A stretch of DNA of 53,148 nucleotides from Bacteroidota bacterium (GCA_003250355.1 QKGS01000049.1:1-53148), one strand, 5' to 3'; shown: positions 1-9,315, counted from the first letter of the stretch. Notes: generated from the letters alone by a model not told the origin. Numbers and translations are program-made.

Positions 1-3
1 GAC

Positions 4-80
4 TGTTACAAGTTTCCATTTTCTATTTCCGGTTTCCAGTCTCCGTTTTTCGTTTTCCTGTGGCCTGTGACCTGGAGACT
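4..80. repeat. Imperfect heptanucleotide tandem array (pyrimidine-rich)
   Basis: Read in steps of seven from position 4, this stretch gives a run of related pyrimidine-rich heptamers (for example AGTTTCC, ATTTCCG, GTTTCCA, GTCTCCG, TTTTCCT, GTGGCCT, GTGACCT). The copies are degenerate but keep the 7-nt period over about eleven units. It lies just downstream of the lytic transglycosylase stop codon. It has the same period as several cleaner arrays in this window. No gene is visible here. Confidence 0.55.
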
Positions 81-100
81 TATCTTCATACTATTAACAT

Positions 101-1519
101 TTACTGAATTACTTTTTTATAAGCTTCGTATCGACTCATTATTTGGTTAACATAGTTATATGTTTCTATTCCTCGTAAATAACCATGTCGAACATATTCG
201 CTATCGTAAAATTCGGGGTTCGATTTATTTAAAACATAAAAGTCGACATTATCTTTCCATACTTTTGAATCTTTACCGTATGCAGCAGTTAATCGTCGAG
301 CATCGTCAACATGACCCGGGCCGGCATTGTATGAAGCAAGTATAAAATGTACCCGCTCGTTCTTGTCGGGAATAGAATCGGCATATCGTTTATCGAGCCA
401 TTTTATAAACTTTGTCCCGGCTTTCACTTGTATTTCAACGCTTGAATCAGAATTTGCTCCAAATGTTTTTGCAGTAACAGGCATAAGTTGCATAATTCCA
501 AATGCTCCTGCCCACGATTTGCTGTTAGGGTTAAACCTCGATTCCTGATATATTAACGAAGCCAGTAATCGCCAGTCCCAATCAATAGTTTCACTATATT
601 TTTTTATTAACTCATCGTATGGCGATATTTTACCTCCCGAAACTGAAATATAATCACTTACTACTCTCATTGATGCCGAACGGTGTACATAATATTTATT
701 GTATAATACTGCATATTTAGCCGACTTTTTAAATTTGCGAAACCATTTATTTAGCTCATTCTGAAGTTCGAAGGCTTTTTTATGTACAGCCCAGCCATAG
801 TTTTGGTCAAACGAAACCGGTGTTTGATAATAAAGGTCGGGGTAAAAAGGCATATATAGTTTCATTATATTCTTTTCACAAACGGTATAATCAATTTCAC
901 CTTTATCGACAAGCGACAGTAGTTGTTCGGCGGCATAATGTTGCACTATTTCAATGTTAATAGTATCGCCTATTTCGTTCGACAGGTTTGTGAGTCGTTC
1001 AATATATGCATCGTTATTGGCCACATGAACTGTTTTATCGGCCAAGTCAATTTGCTCTGTTACCAAATGTTTCATTACATTATATCCGGCCATTTGTTCC
1101 CAGTTTTCCGGCTTTTTTTGCACCAACACTTGTGATGTTTTACCCAATGGTTCAAGCAAACAAACCTTTTCTCTGCGGCTGTTAATATTAGTTAAGTTCA
1201 TTGCCAAAATATCGCACTCATGGTTATTGAGCTTTTCAAAAGAATCATTAATATCGTTGCTAACTTTAAGAACAAGTTCCAAATCGAGCTCCTTAGCAAG
1301 TTCATTCAGTATTTCATACTGATACCCCATGGGTGTCCCTTTATAAATAAAGTAGCTAATGGAATTATAATCGGTAAGTACAACAAGCTCGCCTCGCTTT
1401 TTTATTCCCGCCAGGTCGAACTCTTTATTATACTGTTCAGTAGTACTGCGACCACACGACAACAGAATAGCACCCGATAAAATGATAATAATATTTAACA
1501 CCAATGCTCTTATCTGCAT
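101..1519 (-). CDS. mltF: MltF-like membrane-bound lytic murein transglycosylase (lipoprotein)
   Basis: A 472-residue lipoprotein with a lipobox ending in Cys22 (LLSC), so it is probably anchored in the outer membrane on the periplasmic side. Residues about 40-280 form a family-3 solute-binding-protein-like domain (GELVVLTD near the start). Residues about 300-450 form a lytic transglycosylase (SLT) domain with the signature YQESRFNP, where Glu326 is the expected catalytic acid, followed by GIMQLMP and ASYNAGPGHV. This two-domain order and the length are those of MltF, which cleaves peptidoglycan glycan strands to 1,6-anhydromuramoyl products. It is divergently oriented from the first GH86-like gene and is probably a housekeeping neighbour rather than part of the sugar locus. 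Start ATG at 1519, directly followed by a lipoprotein signal. Confidence 0.9.
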   Translation of the reverse strand: MQIRALVLNIIIILSGAILLSCGRSTTEQYNKEFDLAGIKKRGELVVLTDYNSISYFIYKGTPMGYQYEILNELAKELDLELVLKVSNDINDSFEKLNNHECDILAMNLTNINSRREKVCLLEPLGKTSQVLVQKKPENWEQMAGYNVMKHLVTEQIDLADKTVHVANNDAYIERLTNLSNEIGDTINIEIVQHYAAEQLLSLVDKGEIDYTVCEKNIMKLYMPFYPDLYYQTPVSFDQNYGWAVHKKAFELQNELNKWFRKFKKSAKYAVLYNKYYVHRSASMRVVSDYISVSGGKISPYDELIKKYSETIDWDWRLLASLIYQESRFNPNSKSWAGAFGIMQLMPVTAKTFGANSDSSVEIQVKAGTKFIKWLDKRYADSIPDKNERVHFILASYNAGPGHVDDARRLTAAYGKDSKVWKDNVDFYVLNKSNPEFYDSEYVRHGYLRGIETYNYVNQIMSRYEAYKKVIQ

Positions 1520-1707
1520 AACAATTTTATTTATCTAAATATAACGAAAAAATATACGCGCCGGTTACATTTACCATCTCCATTTGCTACAAACACCATT
1601 GTACTTTTTATACCCCATAATATAGTTTTGAGTTTGGTATGGCTCGTTATTTTCCCTTCATTAATGAGTTATTCAATAACTATTTATTAATTAAAAATAT
1701 TTTAAAA
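1520..1707. promoter_or_regulatory. Divergent intergenic region with promoter for the first GH86-like gene
   Basis: On the plus strand TAGTTTTG at 1623-1630 is an exact match to the Bacteroidota -7 element TAnnTTTG, and TTG at 1599-1601 lies 21 nt upstream as a -33 element. Transcription would start near 1637, so the ATG at 1639 is too close to be the working start. The leader would then be about 70 nt, A/T rich, ending at the ATG at 1708. On the minus strand a TATATTTA near 1533-1540 is one mismatch from the -7 consensus and could serve the transglycosylase gene. Confidence 0.65.
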
Positions 1708-4700
1708 ATGAGGTTAAAATTATTTGCAATTGCATTGCTGTTTGCCGGAACATTGTTTGGGCAAGTAAATGTTGATGTTAACCTGAACATCAAACATTCG
1801 GTCGATGGTGTCTCTGATTTTGGTCGAGAGCGCCATATTATTTCCCATACGGGAGCAACAGACCCCGATTGGGAAGGTCATGAGGATATGATGGACTTTT
1901 TTTTTAACGACCTTGATGTGTACTTAGGCCGCGATAATGGTTCGGCAGGCTGGAAATGTAAAATGACAACTGAAGACCCCAATAAACCAAACTGGCCCGA
2001 TGTAAACTCAATTAAATCGGTTGCTGATGGATTAAGAACATGGTACGAAAGTTCAGACCACATTGAACGCCATCAGTATGAGTCTCGCTCTGGTTCACTC
2101 ATTATGGGTATGAATCCTTACCCTATATACCCATCGCTCGATTGGACAAATGTACCAACCGACGGTTCGTATAATTCTACCGGTAAAATGAACAGTGGAT
2201 GGCAAACTCACGATGTAGATGCCGCTGCATTTTTCACCGCTCAGTATTTAGATAAGCATTATGCAAAAACACCCGACGAAACAGGCGAACCTTTGCCAAA
2301 ATACTGGGAGTGTATGAATGAACCCGATATGGCCATAGCAAAACACTTTATAATGTTTCTGTCGAGCCCCGAAAAATTATTTGAATTTCATAATCTTAGT
2401 GCTCAACAAATAAGAAGCACATTAGGTAAATATGCACCTAAAATTGGTGGTTTTACATGGGGTCAACACGATTTTTGGGCTAGCGACTGGGTTAACAGGC
2501 ACCCCGATGTTACCAGCTATTATACTTACTCTTCGGAATCGTTATACCCGGTGTACGACAATATGTGGCTAGATTCAAACGGTACCGATAAACGCAAAGT
2601 TGGGTCGCCTATATGGGAGAAAAAAGGTAACGATTGGTGGCAATGGGACGGTCTGTTTCAGGAGTTTATGGAACGCTGTGGCGAAAATATGGATTTTTAC
2701 AGTGTTCATATTTACGACTGGCCTAATGTAACCGATGCCGGAGCCGACTGGGGAACATACCGCACCGGAGGGCACACCGAAGCTATGCTCGATATGATTG
2801 AGTGGTTTGATATTAACCGCTTTGACGACAGAAAAGATATTATTATTTCTGAATATGGTACAGTAAACGGAACATATCTCGATAAACTTGGATATAAACG
2901 CCGCGACTGGGAAAACCTGCGCCCGTTTAACCAAATGTTCATGCAATTTCTTGAGCGTCCGTCGCACATTGTTTTAACTATGCCTTTTGCTCCAATTAAA
3001 GCCACTTGGGGCGATTACTGGAATGCCGACGGATCGTTACTACAACGCTATGAGGTTACTATGATGGATCCGGTAGGCGATTATCATGCACCTGCCAACG
3101 AACATAAAAACTGGGAATGGAGCGATATAATACTTTGGTATGAATTATGGAAAGATGTAAAAGGGACACGTATTGACACTAAAGCCGACAACCCCGACGT
3201 GCAGGTTGATGCTTACGTTAACGGCAAACACGTGTACCTGATTGTAAATAATATTGTAGGAACAAAACACAATGTTAGTATAAACTTATTCGACGATTAT
3301 GAAAATGAAATTGTTGCCGTAAAATCAACTTATCAATATCTCGATTCTGTGAAAAACAGAGCTGTAAACGATATAAAAACAATGGCAACATTCCCCTCGG
3401 CATTTGTACTTAAAGAAGATGCTACAGTGATATATGAAATTGAATTTAAAAACAATGTAACTATTGATCAGGAATCGAAGGAATACAAGTATATGTCGGA
3501 GTGGTTAACTACTGATAAAAACACATTTGGACGTCAGAAATGTTATGTGCGAAATAAGGTTGGAACAGAGTTTATCACTAATGTAAATGGTGTTAATGTT
3601 CCTGCAATTGGTGAAGCAACTATACGTGTAGGAATGAAAGTATGGAATGGTGTTGAGCTTAATATAGTAGTAAATGGGACAACTGTAAATATAGGAGACC
3701 ACACCACAAATGAAATGAATGTACGCGGACGCCAACAAAGCCGTGGCGGACATGGTTACTGGGGAGTAATTGAAGTTCCTGTCCCTATGAGTGCTTTAAA
3801 GGCTAACAATGAGATAAAGTTAAAATGTCCTCATTCCGATTATGACCTTTCGTCGGTACAGCTTCAGGTTTGGGATTTTTCAAAAGCCCCAAAACGTTCA
3901 GCTAAAGGCGATAAAGTTGCAGTAACAGCCATTTCAACCGAAGGCACAATTACACTAATGCAAAACAAAACCAAAGAACTAACTGTTAAGTTTACTCCTG
4001 TAAATGCTTCTAATAAAGCAATAGTATGGAGCTCAAGCAATACTTCGGTTGCCACAGTTGATAAATATGGTGTAGTTACTGCTGTTGCAGCTTCGGGCAC
4101 TGCTGTTATTTCGGCCAAAAGTGTTGATGGTAATTACACCTCAACTACACAAGTTACTGCTGCTACTTATGCACCTGTTGCTGTAACAGGGGTTGAAATA
4201 CTTGAGGGTAATTCAATTACTGTTCCTTACTTTACAAATACCCCGCTAACTGCTGTTATATCGCCATTTGACGCAAGTGTGCAAACTGTTGAGTGGAGCT
4301 CAAACAATACCGATGTATATGTAAGTGCAAAAGGTAAAGTAACAGGTAAAAAAATTGGTGCAACTGCCACAATTACAGCAAAGGTTATTGACACCGAGTC
4401 AGGTAATACTGTATTTACCGATAATATCCAGGTTTCGGTTACAATTATGGGCAATGAAAGTGTATATACAAGGACATTACCCGATACTATTCGCCCATAT
4501 CCAACGGCTGAATTTAGCGTTGATGTTGCCACAGGCGGAACACGTAAAGTAACTGTTCAAATTATTGATGGAGCTTCGGTTATAGCATCGGGCGAATTAA
4601 GTTTCTCGTGCCTTGGCGATACTACTGTAAAAGTACCATATACATTATCGGGTACGCCTGCTATTAACAAATACTACAATGTACAGTTGAAGCTATTTAA

Positions 4701-6186
4701 TGGTAATACCGAACTTGATGCTGCAACCGACTCGGTATATATGGCCGACCATTACAGAGCAGCTTCAGTAGAAATAGAAGATTGTGCTCGCAAACTGCAA
4801 ACAACAAAAACTCAACAGTTGATTGCAAATGTACTCCCCAATAATACTTACAATAAGGATATTACATGGTCATCGTCTGATGCCGGTATTGCTTCCGTAG
4901 ATGCATCTACAGGAATTGTAACCGGTGAAAGTGCCGGAACAGCTATAATTACAGTTACTACCAACGATGGAGGATTTACCGATACTGTTCATATTCATGT
5001 TCAGGCCGAAGCTGTAACTTATGAAATGACAAGTATCACAATACCTGAATCTCTAATTATTTTCCCGGAAGGGGAAGAGCAACTCACCTATACATACTTG
5101 CCAAAGTTTGCAACCGAAACAGCTGTTGTATGGTCGGCAAGCAATAATTTGGTAACTGTTGACCAATCGGGCAACATAAGCGCAGGCTCTGAAAGTGGTA
5201 CAGTTGAGGTAATTGTAACTTCAGCTACTGATGCAAATATTGCCGATACTTGTTATGTAACCGTAGGTGGAATAATTGTAGTACAAGCCGAAGATTTCAC
5301 ATCGACAGGGGGTACTTACGAAGGTTTCAAAACATGGGAGGTTAATGGTGCAGGAGTTATTAACTGGAATCAATCGGGCGACTGGGGACAATATTCTGTA
5401 ACTTTCCCTGAAACCAATAATTTTGACCTTCGCTACTACATTGGTGCTCCGACCGGGAATACCGATATAGGTGTTAACCTGTATGTTGATGGTTTACTTG
5501 TTCAAACAACAAAATTCTCGCCCACCGGCGATTGGGATAACTACCAACCATTTAACTCAAACGGAAGTGTTTATATAACCAAGGGTACTCATACTATCAA
5601 AATAGAATCGACAGGTACTTCTGATTGGCAATGGAACTGCGACAAATTTGAATTCCGCCTGGCGGGTGCTCCCGATGTTCCGGTTACTGCACTTAATTTG
5701 AACAAAACATCGGCAACTGTTTTAAAAGGGTCAACACTTACCCTGACTCCTTCTGTTGTTCCATCTACAGCATCGGAACGAGGTGTAGTATGGGAAACAA
5801 GTAACCCACAGGTGGCTTTGGTTGTAAATGGAGTTGTTACTGCAATTGGTGTAGGCACTGCTACAATTACAGCTACTGCGGTTGACCATACTAATGGTAC
5901 AATAACTGCAACTTGTGAAGTTACTGTTGAGCTTACAAATTCAATTAACAACGAACAACAAGTAACAGGTGCTATAATTTTCCCTAACCCTGCATCAGAT
6001 ATTCTAACTGTAAAGGTTAATAATGGTGAATATATTAATGTGGTTAGTATATGTAATGTTCAAGGTGTTACTTTATTAACTGAAAGCCTGGTATCGGGTG
6101 TTGCCAAAATAAACGTTTCGGAATTACCTAAAGGGTACTATTTGGTTAAAACCGGAAACATAATAAACAAATTAATAGTAGAATAA
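1708..6186 (+). CDS. GH86-like secreted endo-glycanase with Big2 repeats, CBM6 and T9SS sorting domain
   Basis: A 1492-residue exported enzyme. The open frame extends upstream to 1639, but the signal peptide (MRLKLFAIALLFAGTLFGQ) starts at the ATG at 1708, and the promoter places transcription start near 1637. Residues about 20-500 resemble GH86 beta-agarase/porphyranase catalytic domains of clan GH-A. They open with VDVNLNIKH and carry the candidate acid/base Glu205 in CMNEPD and the nucleophile Glu382 in IISEYG. A beta-sandwich domain (about 590-730) follows. Then come Big2-like domains at about 737-820, 825-914, 1021-1098 and 1106-1188, an extra beta module at 915-1013, a CBM6 at 1190-1320 (VQAEDF...GDWGQY), a fifth Big2 at 1328-1411 and a type A T9SS sorting domain (IIFPNPASDILTV) at the end. 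The expected role is surface or secreted cleavage of an agar- or porphyran-type galactan; the exact substrate is not shown. It is the most divergent of the three paralogues. Confidence 0.8.
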   Translation: MRLKLFAIALLFAGTLFGQVNVDVNLNIKHSVDGVSDFGRERHIISHTGATDPDWEGHEDMMDFFFNDLDVYLGRDNGSAGWKCKMTTEDPNKPNWPDVNSIKSVADGLRTWYESSDHIERHQYESRSGSLIMGMNPYPIYPSLDWTNVPTDGSYNSTGKMNSGWQTHDVDAAAFFTAQYLDKHYAKTPDETGEPLPKYWECMNEPDMAIAKHFIMFLSSPEKLFEFHNLSAQQIRSTLGKYAPKIGGFTWGQHDFWASDWVNRHPDVTSYYTYSSESLYPVYDNMWLDSNGTDKRKVGSPIWEKKGNDWWQWDGLFQEFMERCGENMDFYSVHIYDWPNVTDAGADWGTYRTGGHTEAMLDMIEWFDINRFDDRKDIIISEYGTVNGTYLDKLGYKRRDWENLRPFNQMFMQFLERPSHIVLTMPFAPIKATWGDYWNADGSLLQRYEVTMMDPVGDYHAPANEHKNWEWSDIILWYELWKDVKGTRIDTKADNPDVQVDAYVNGKHVYLIVNNIVGTKHNVSINLFDDYENEIVAVKSTYQYLDSVKNRAVNDIKTMATFPSAFVLKEDATVIYEIEFKNNVTIDQESKEYKYMSEWLTTDKNTFGRQKCYVRNKVGTEFITNVNGVNVPAIGEATIRVGMKVWNGVELNIVVNGTTVNIGDHTTNEMNVRGRQQSRGGHGYWGVIEVPVPMSALKANNEIKLKCPHSDYDLSSVQLQVWDFSKAPKRSAKGDKVAVTAISTEGTITLMQNKTKELTVKFTPVNASNKAIVWSSSNTSVATVDKYGVVTAVAASGTAVISAKSVDGNYTSTTQVTAATYAPVAVTGVEILEGNSITVPYFTNTPLTAVISPFDASVQTVEWSSNNTDVYVSAKGKVTGKKIGATATITAKVIDTESGNTVFTDNIQVSVTIMGNESVYTRTLPDTIRPYPTAEFSVDVATGGTRKVTVQIIDGASVIASGELSFSCLGDTTVKVPYTLSGTPAINKYYNVQLKLFNGNTELDAATDSVYMADHYRAASVEIEDCARKLQTTKTQQLIANVLPNNTYNKDITWSSSDAGIASVDASTGIVTGESAGTAIITVTTNDGGFTDTVHIHVQAEAVTYEMTSITIPESLIIFPEGEEQLTYTYLPKFATETAVVWSASNNLVTVDQSGNISAGSESGTVEVIVTSATDANIADTCYVTVGGIIVVQAEDFTSTGGTYEGFKTWEVNGAGVINWNQSGDWGQYSVTFPETNNFDLRYYIGAPTGNTDIGVNLYVDGLLVQTTKFSPTGDWDNYQPFNSNGSVYITKGTHTIKIESTGTSDWQWNCDKFEFRLAGAPDVPVTALNLNKTSATVLKGSTLTLTPSVVPSTASERGVVWETSNPQVALVVNGVVTAIGVGTATITATAVDHTNGTITATCEVTVELTNSINNEQQVTGAIIFPNPASDILTVKVNNGEYINVVSICNVQGVTLLTESLVSGVAKINVSELPKGYYLVKTGNIINKLIVE

Positions 6187-6200
6187 TAGTTAGTAGTTTA

Positions 6201-6238
6201 GAGGCACACGAAATAAATTTCAAGTGCCTCTTTTTTTT
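6201..6238 (+). terminator. Rho-independent terminator after the first GH86-like gene
   Basis: GAGGCAC (6201-6207) pairs perfectly with GTGCCTC (6224-6230), followed by eight T residues (6231-6238). It separates the GH86-like gene from the LacI gene. Confidence 0.85.
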
Positions 6239-6250
6239 AACCACTTGCTG

Positions 6251-6260
6251 CACACGTGTG
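6251..6260. promoter_or_regulatory. Palindromic operator CACACGTGTG upstream of the LacI-type gene
   Basis: A perfect 10-bp palindrome with a central CpG, the form typical of LacI-family operators. It lies 12-21 nt upstream of the -7 element (6272-6279), so it overlaps the expected -33 region. A LacI protein bound here would block its own promoter. The same core occurs at 7323-7332, immediately downstream of the LacI gene. Autoregulation is inferred from this arrangement. Confidence 0.7.
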
Positions 6261-6271
6261 TATTTTTTTAT

Positions 6272-6279
6272 TATATTTG
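6272..6279 (+). promoter_or_regulatory. -7 promoter element of the LacI-type gene
   Basis: TATATTTG is an exact match to the Bacteroidota -7 consensus TAnnTTTG and lies 17 nt upstream of the ATG at 6297. No good -33 TTG is seen at the standard spacing; that region is occupied by the palindromic operator. Confidence 0.65.
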
Positions 6280-6296
6280 TATCATATAAATAAAAA

Positions 6297-7304
6297 ATGC
6301 AAGAAAGAATAACCATAAAAGATATTGCCAGGGAGTTGAATATTCATCACTCAACAGTGTCGCGGGCACTCCGTAACGACCCCCGAGTGAAAGACAAAAC
6401 CCGTAAAACAGTTATGGATTATGCTAATGAATATGGTTATCAGATAAACATGAGTGCATTGGAACTCCGGGGCGAAAAGCGTAAAACCATAGCCGTAATA
6501 GTTCCTAATATCAGCCACCACTTTTTTTCAAATGTAGTGAGCAACTTTACCGATTTTGCATCGTCTAAAGGGTATGTTGTTTCGGTATTTCAAACCAATG
6601 AGAGTGTTGAACGCGAAATAAGTATTATTGATACCATAATTCAAAACAATTTCTCAGGCGTTATTGCTTCTATATCAATGGAGAGCAAGAATACAGACCA
6701 TTTTAAAAAACTAACCGACAGAAATATTCCACTTGTTATGTACGACAGGGTTGGCAGTATAAAAAACGTATCAACGGTTACTATCAATAACTCCGATATT
6801 GTTTATGAAGCGGTTAATATTTTATTAAATAAAGGATATAAAAAAATTGCTCATATATCGGGACCTGAGCATTTGAACGTATTTAATGAAAGACAATTAG
6901 GATATAAAAAAGCTATGGCCGATGCAGGTATTAATTACCACAAAACAGTACGGTTCAATACCGGATTCACAATTGAAGATGGAATGAATACTGCAAAAGA
7001 GCTTCTCGATTCAGATAATAAACCCGATGCTATAATTAGCGACTCGTCGAACTCGCTGTACGGTATAATAAAAGAGATAAATAAGCGCAGATTGAAAATA
7101 CCCGATGATTTAGCAATTATTGTTTTTGGCGAAAATCCGAGTCTTGAGGTTATGAATCCGCCTATTACTAGTATTGTTCAACCTTGCAAAGATATTGCAG
7201 ATGTTATTTTTGAACTAATTGAAAGCGATATTGAAAACAGCTCATCAAAAATTAGAAAAAACATAACGCTGGAGGCTGAAATTATTATAAGAGATTCAAT
7301 TTGA
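6297..7304 (+). CDS. LacI-family transcriptional regulator
   Basis: A 335-residue repressor of normal LacI/GalR length. The N-terminal helix-turn-helix is clear (ITIKDIARELNIHHSTVSRALRN, split here as residues 4-26), followed by a hinge region and a periplasmic-binding-protein-like effector domain (AVIVPNISHHFF, then MYDRVG and IAHISG). In this family the effector is usually a sugar or sugar phosphate derived from the controlled pathway. The gene is followed by the fucU-fucP-reductase group on the same strand. Matching CACACGTGTG palindromes lie on both sides of it, so it likely regulates itself and the downstream group. The inducer cannot be read from the sequence; L-fucose, L-galactose or a derivative is the reasonable guess from the neighbours. 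Confidence 0.9.
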   Translation: MQERITIKDIARELNIHHSTVSRALRNDPRVKDKTRKTVMDYANEYGYQINMSALELRGEKRKTIAVIVPNISHHFFSNVVSNFTDFASSKGYVVSVFQTNESVEREISIIDTIIQNNFSGVIASISMESKNTDHFKKLTDRNIPLVMYDRVGSIKNVSTVTINNSDIVYEAVNILLNKGYKKIAHISGPEHLNVFNERQLGYKKAMADAGINYHKTVRFNTGFTIEDGMNTAKELLDSDNKPDAIISDSSNSLYGIIKEINKRRLKIPDDLAIIVFGENPSLEVMNPPITSIVQPCKDIADVIFELIESDIENSSSKIRKNITLEAEIIIRDSI

Positions 7305-7321
7305 AAAATTTATGCAAAAAT

Positions 7322-7333
7322 ACACACGTGTGT
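7322..7333. promoter_or_regulatory. Palindromic operator ACACACGTGTGT upstream of the mutarotase gene
   Basis: A perfect 12-bp palindrome sharing the 10-bp core CACACGTGTG with the site upstream of the LacI gene. It lies 105 nt before the mutarotase ATG, directly before the heptamer array. It is the probable LacI-type control site for the downstream transport and catabolic genes. No exact TAnnTTTG element is seen nearby; TAAGTTGG at 7334-7341 is one mismatch away. Confidence 0.7.
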
Positions 7334-7346
7334 TAAGTTGGGATAT

Positions 7347-7437
7347 GAGTAGTGAGTAGTGAGTAGTGAGTAGTGAGTAGTGAGTAGTGAGTAGTGAGTA
7401 GTGAGTAGTGAGTATCAATAATCAATAATCAATAATC
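7347..7437. repeat. Two consecutive heptanucleotide tandem arrays reaching the mutarotase start codon
   Basis: From 7347 to 7413 the heptamer GAGTAGT is repeated about 9.6 times without error. From 7414 to 7437 a different heptamer, ATCAATA, is repeated 3.4 times and runs directly into the ATG at 7438. There is no Shine-Dalgarno-like sequence between the array and the start. Perfect short-unit arrays of this kind can gain or lose units by slipped-strand mispairing, so the leader length may vary between isolates. Confidence 0.95.
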
Positions 7438-7872
7438 ATGTTAAAAGGAATTTCACCGGTTATAAGTCCGGAATTATTAAAAGTATTGGCAGAAATGGGT
7501 CATGGCGATGAAATAGTACTTGCCGATGCGCATTTCCCGGGGCATACATTTAACCCCAAAGTATTACGTGCCGATGGGATTAGAATACCCGAATTGCTTG
7601 AAGGTATACTTCCGCTGTTTGAACTCGACTCGTATGTACCTGCTCCATTGGTTATGATGGCTGCTGTTGAAGGCGACACTCTCGACCCAAAAGTAGAACA
7701 ATCGTACATGAATGCTATTCGCAAAACAAACCCCAATGTTGCTCCTATTGAAAGAATAGGTCGTTTCAATTTCTACGACAGGGCAAAAGAGTGTTTTGCG
7801 GTAGTAATGACCGGCGAAACAGCTAAGTATGGTAATATTATTTTGAAAAAAGGGGTTACTCCGTGTGAATAA
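7438..7872 (+). CDS. fucU: RbsD/FucU-family mutarotase, FucU type
   Basis: 144 residues, the usual length for FucU. His22 and Asp30 ([10 protein letters not shown]) fit the conserved catalytic and ligand-binding positions of the RbsD/FucU fold. The C-terminal FYDRAK block (about residues 112-117) is typical of FucU rather than RbsD. The enzyme interconverts the alpha and beta anomers of L-fucose in the cytoplasm, and L-galactose-like aldoses are plausible alternatives. It is followed after 104 nt by a FucP-type symporter, which supports a role in uptake and first handling of a 6-deoxy or L-galactose-configured sugar. The start codon is unusual in directly abutting a heptamer repeat array. Confidence 0.88.
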   Translation: MLKGISPVISPELLKVLAEMGHGDEIVLADAHFPGHTFNPKVLRADGIRIPELLEGILPLFELDSYVPAPLVMMAAVEGDTLDPKVEQSYMNAIRKTNPNVAPIERIGRFNFYDRAKECFAVVMTGETAKYGNIILKKGVTPCE

Positions 7873-7976
7873 GTAGACTGTTGCTATAATTATGGGTATT
7901 AGTGCTTACATAAAGTGGCTAGGCTATTATGTGAGAATGTGAGAATTTAAAAATATGAAATATTGAACCTAATAAT

Positions 7977-9299
7977 ATGAATACAAACGCAGTAGTAGAG
8001 AAAAAATTCTTAATCCCTTTTATACTTATTACAAGTTTGTTTTTTTTGTGGGGAATAGCCAACGACCTAACAAATCCGATGGTTCTAGCTTTTAAAAAAG
8101 TTATGCCCCGGCTTACTAACGTACAAAGTGCAATGGTTCAGTTTGCCTTTTATGGAGGGTACGCCACCATGGCTTTGCCTGCTGCCTTGTTTATAAGAAA
8201 ATATACATATAAGTGGGGTATAATTTTAGGTTTGTCCTTATACTCCATTGGAGCATTATTATTTTACCCTGCAACAACTTTAAAGGACTATAACTTTTAC
8301 CTGTTATCGCTTTATGTATTAACATTCGGGTTGGCATTTTTAGAAACAACATCGAACCCGTACATACTATCAATGGGCTCGGTTTCAACTGCCACTCGAA
8401 GGCTTAATTTATCTCAAACATTTAATCCAATAGGTTCACTTACAGGTATGCTAATGGCTCAACTATTGGTTATTGGAGCATTACGTTCGTCGGGTTACAC
8501 AAAAAACGAACTATTAGCTATGCCCCAAGCAGTACAAGAGCAAATACAATCGGCCGACCTGGCAACTATAAGCTGGCCATATATTGCACTGGGCTTATTG
8601 GTACTTTTAATGTTGATAATAATTGTTTTTGTAAAAATGCCTAAAAGACTATCAACCGTAGAACAATTACCATTAAGCACAACATTTAAAAAGCTAATGG
8701 CAAATAAGCGATACTGCGAAGGGGTTATAACTCAGGTTTTCTATGTTGGGGCACAAATAATGTGCTGGACATTTATATATCAATATGTTGACCACTTAAA
8801 TTCTGTTCGCCCTGCCAATGCTCAACTAACTGCAGTTTGGTATAATATGGCTGCCATGATTCTTTTCCTGATAGGACGTGCGGGAGCCACATTCGCAATG
8901 AAGTATATAATTGCAGCAAAGCTAATGTTTTACTACGCCATAGCAGGTGTATTATTTACTGCCGGAGCAATTATACTACCGGGCATAGCCGGATTATACA
9001 GCCTTATACTTGTGTCGTTTGCTATGTCGCTAATGTTTCCAACTATATACGGTGTAGCTTTGCGCAATATGGGCGAAGAGGCTAAAATAGGTTCGGCAGG
9101 GCTTGTTATGGCCATAGTGGGAGGTGCATTACTGCCTTTAATTCAGGCAAGTATAATAGACATAGGCGGCGGTGGTTTTGCCGATAGATTATTTATGGGT
9201 TACATACCTGAAGTAAATATCTCATTCATATTGCCATTAATATGCCTGAGTATAGTAGCCATATATAGTTACAGATCATTTAAAATACATTTGAAATAA
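7977..9299 (+). CDS. fucP: FucP-like sugar:proton symporter (FHS family, MFS)
   Basis: A 440-residue inner-membrane protein with about twelve hydrophobic segments. It matches the fucose/galactose/glucose:H+ symporter family. The signature FLWGIANDLTNPM places Asp30 at the position of the proton-coupling Asp of E. coli FucP, and GLAFLETTSNPY places Glu123 at the substrate-site Glu. It should import L-fucose or a close relative such as L-galactose using the proton gradient. It sits between the FucU-type mutarotase and the aldo-keto reductase on the same strand. A REP-like palindrome cluster follows it, so the three genes may not form one simple operon. Confidence 0.9.
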   Translation: MNTNAVVEKKFLIPFILITSLFFLWGIANDLTNPMVLAFKKVMPRLTNVQSAMVQFAFYGGYATMALPAALFIRKYTYKWGIILGLSLYSIGALLFYPATTLKDYNFYLLSLYVLTFGLAFLETTSNPYILSMGSVSTATRRLNLSQTFNPIGSLTGMLMAQLLVIGALRSSGYTKNELLAMPQAVQEQIQSADLATISWPYIALGLLVLLMLIIIVFVKMPKRLSTVEQLPLSTTFKKLMANKRYCEGVITQVFYVGAQIMCWTFIYQYVDHLNSVRPANAQLTAVWYNMAAMILFLIGRAGATFAMKYIIAAKLMFYYAIAGVLFTAGAIILPGIAGLYSLILVSFAMSLMFPTIYGVALRNMGEEAKIGSAGLVMAIVGGALLPLIQASIIDIGGGGFADRLFMGYIPEVNISFILPLICLSIVAIYSYRSFKIHLK

Positions 9300-9315
9300 C
9301 TAGTAATGAATAAAG

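Noticed and set aside
1639-1707. N-terminal extension of the first GH86-like protein from the ATG at 1639
   Set aside because: The promoter -7 element at 1623-1630 puts transcription start at about 1637, and a normal signal peptide begins at the ATG at 1708.
3227-3234. Third LacI-type operator (ACACGTGT) in the first GH86-like gene
   Set aside because: Only 8 bp match, inside a conserved coding stretch, and no promoter is nearby; chance occurrence is likely.
7347-7437. CRISPR array
   Set aside because: The repeat units are 7 bp with no spacers and no cas genes are nearby; it is a simple tandem array.
7438-7872. D-ribose pyranase RbsD
   Set aside because: The FYDRAK block and the adjacent FucP-type carrier fit FucU better than RbsD, and there are no ribose genes.
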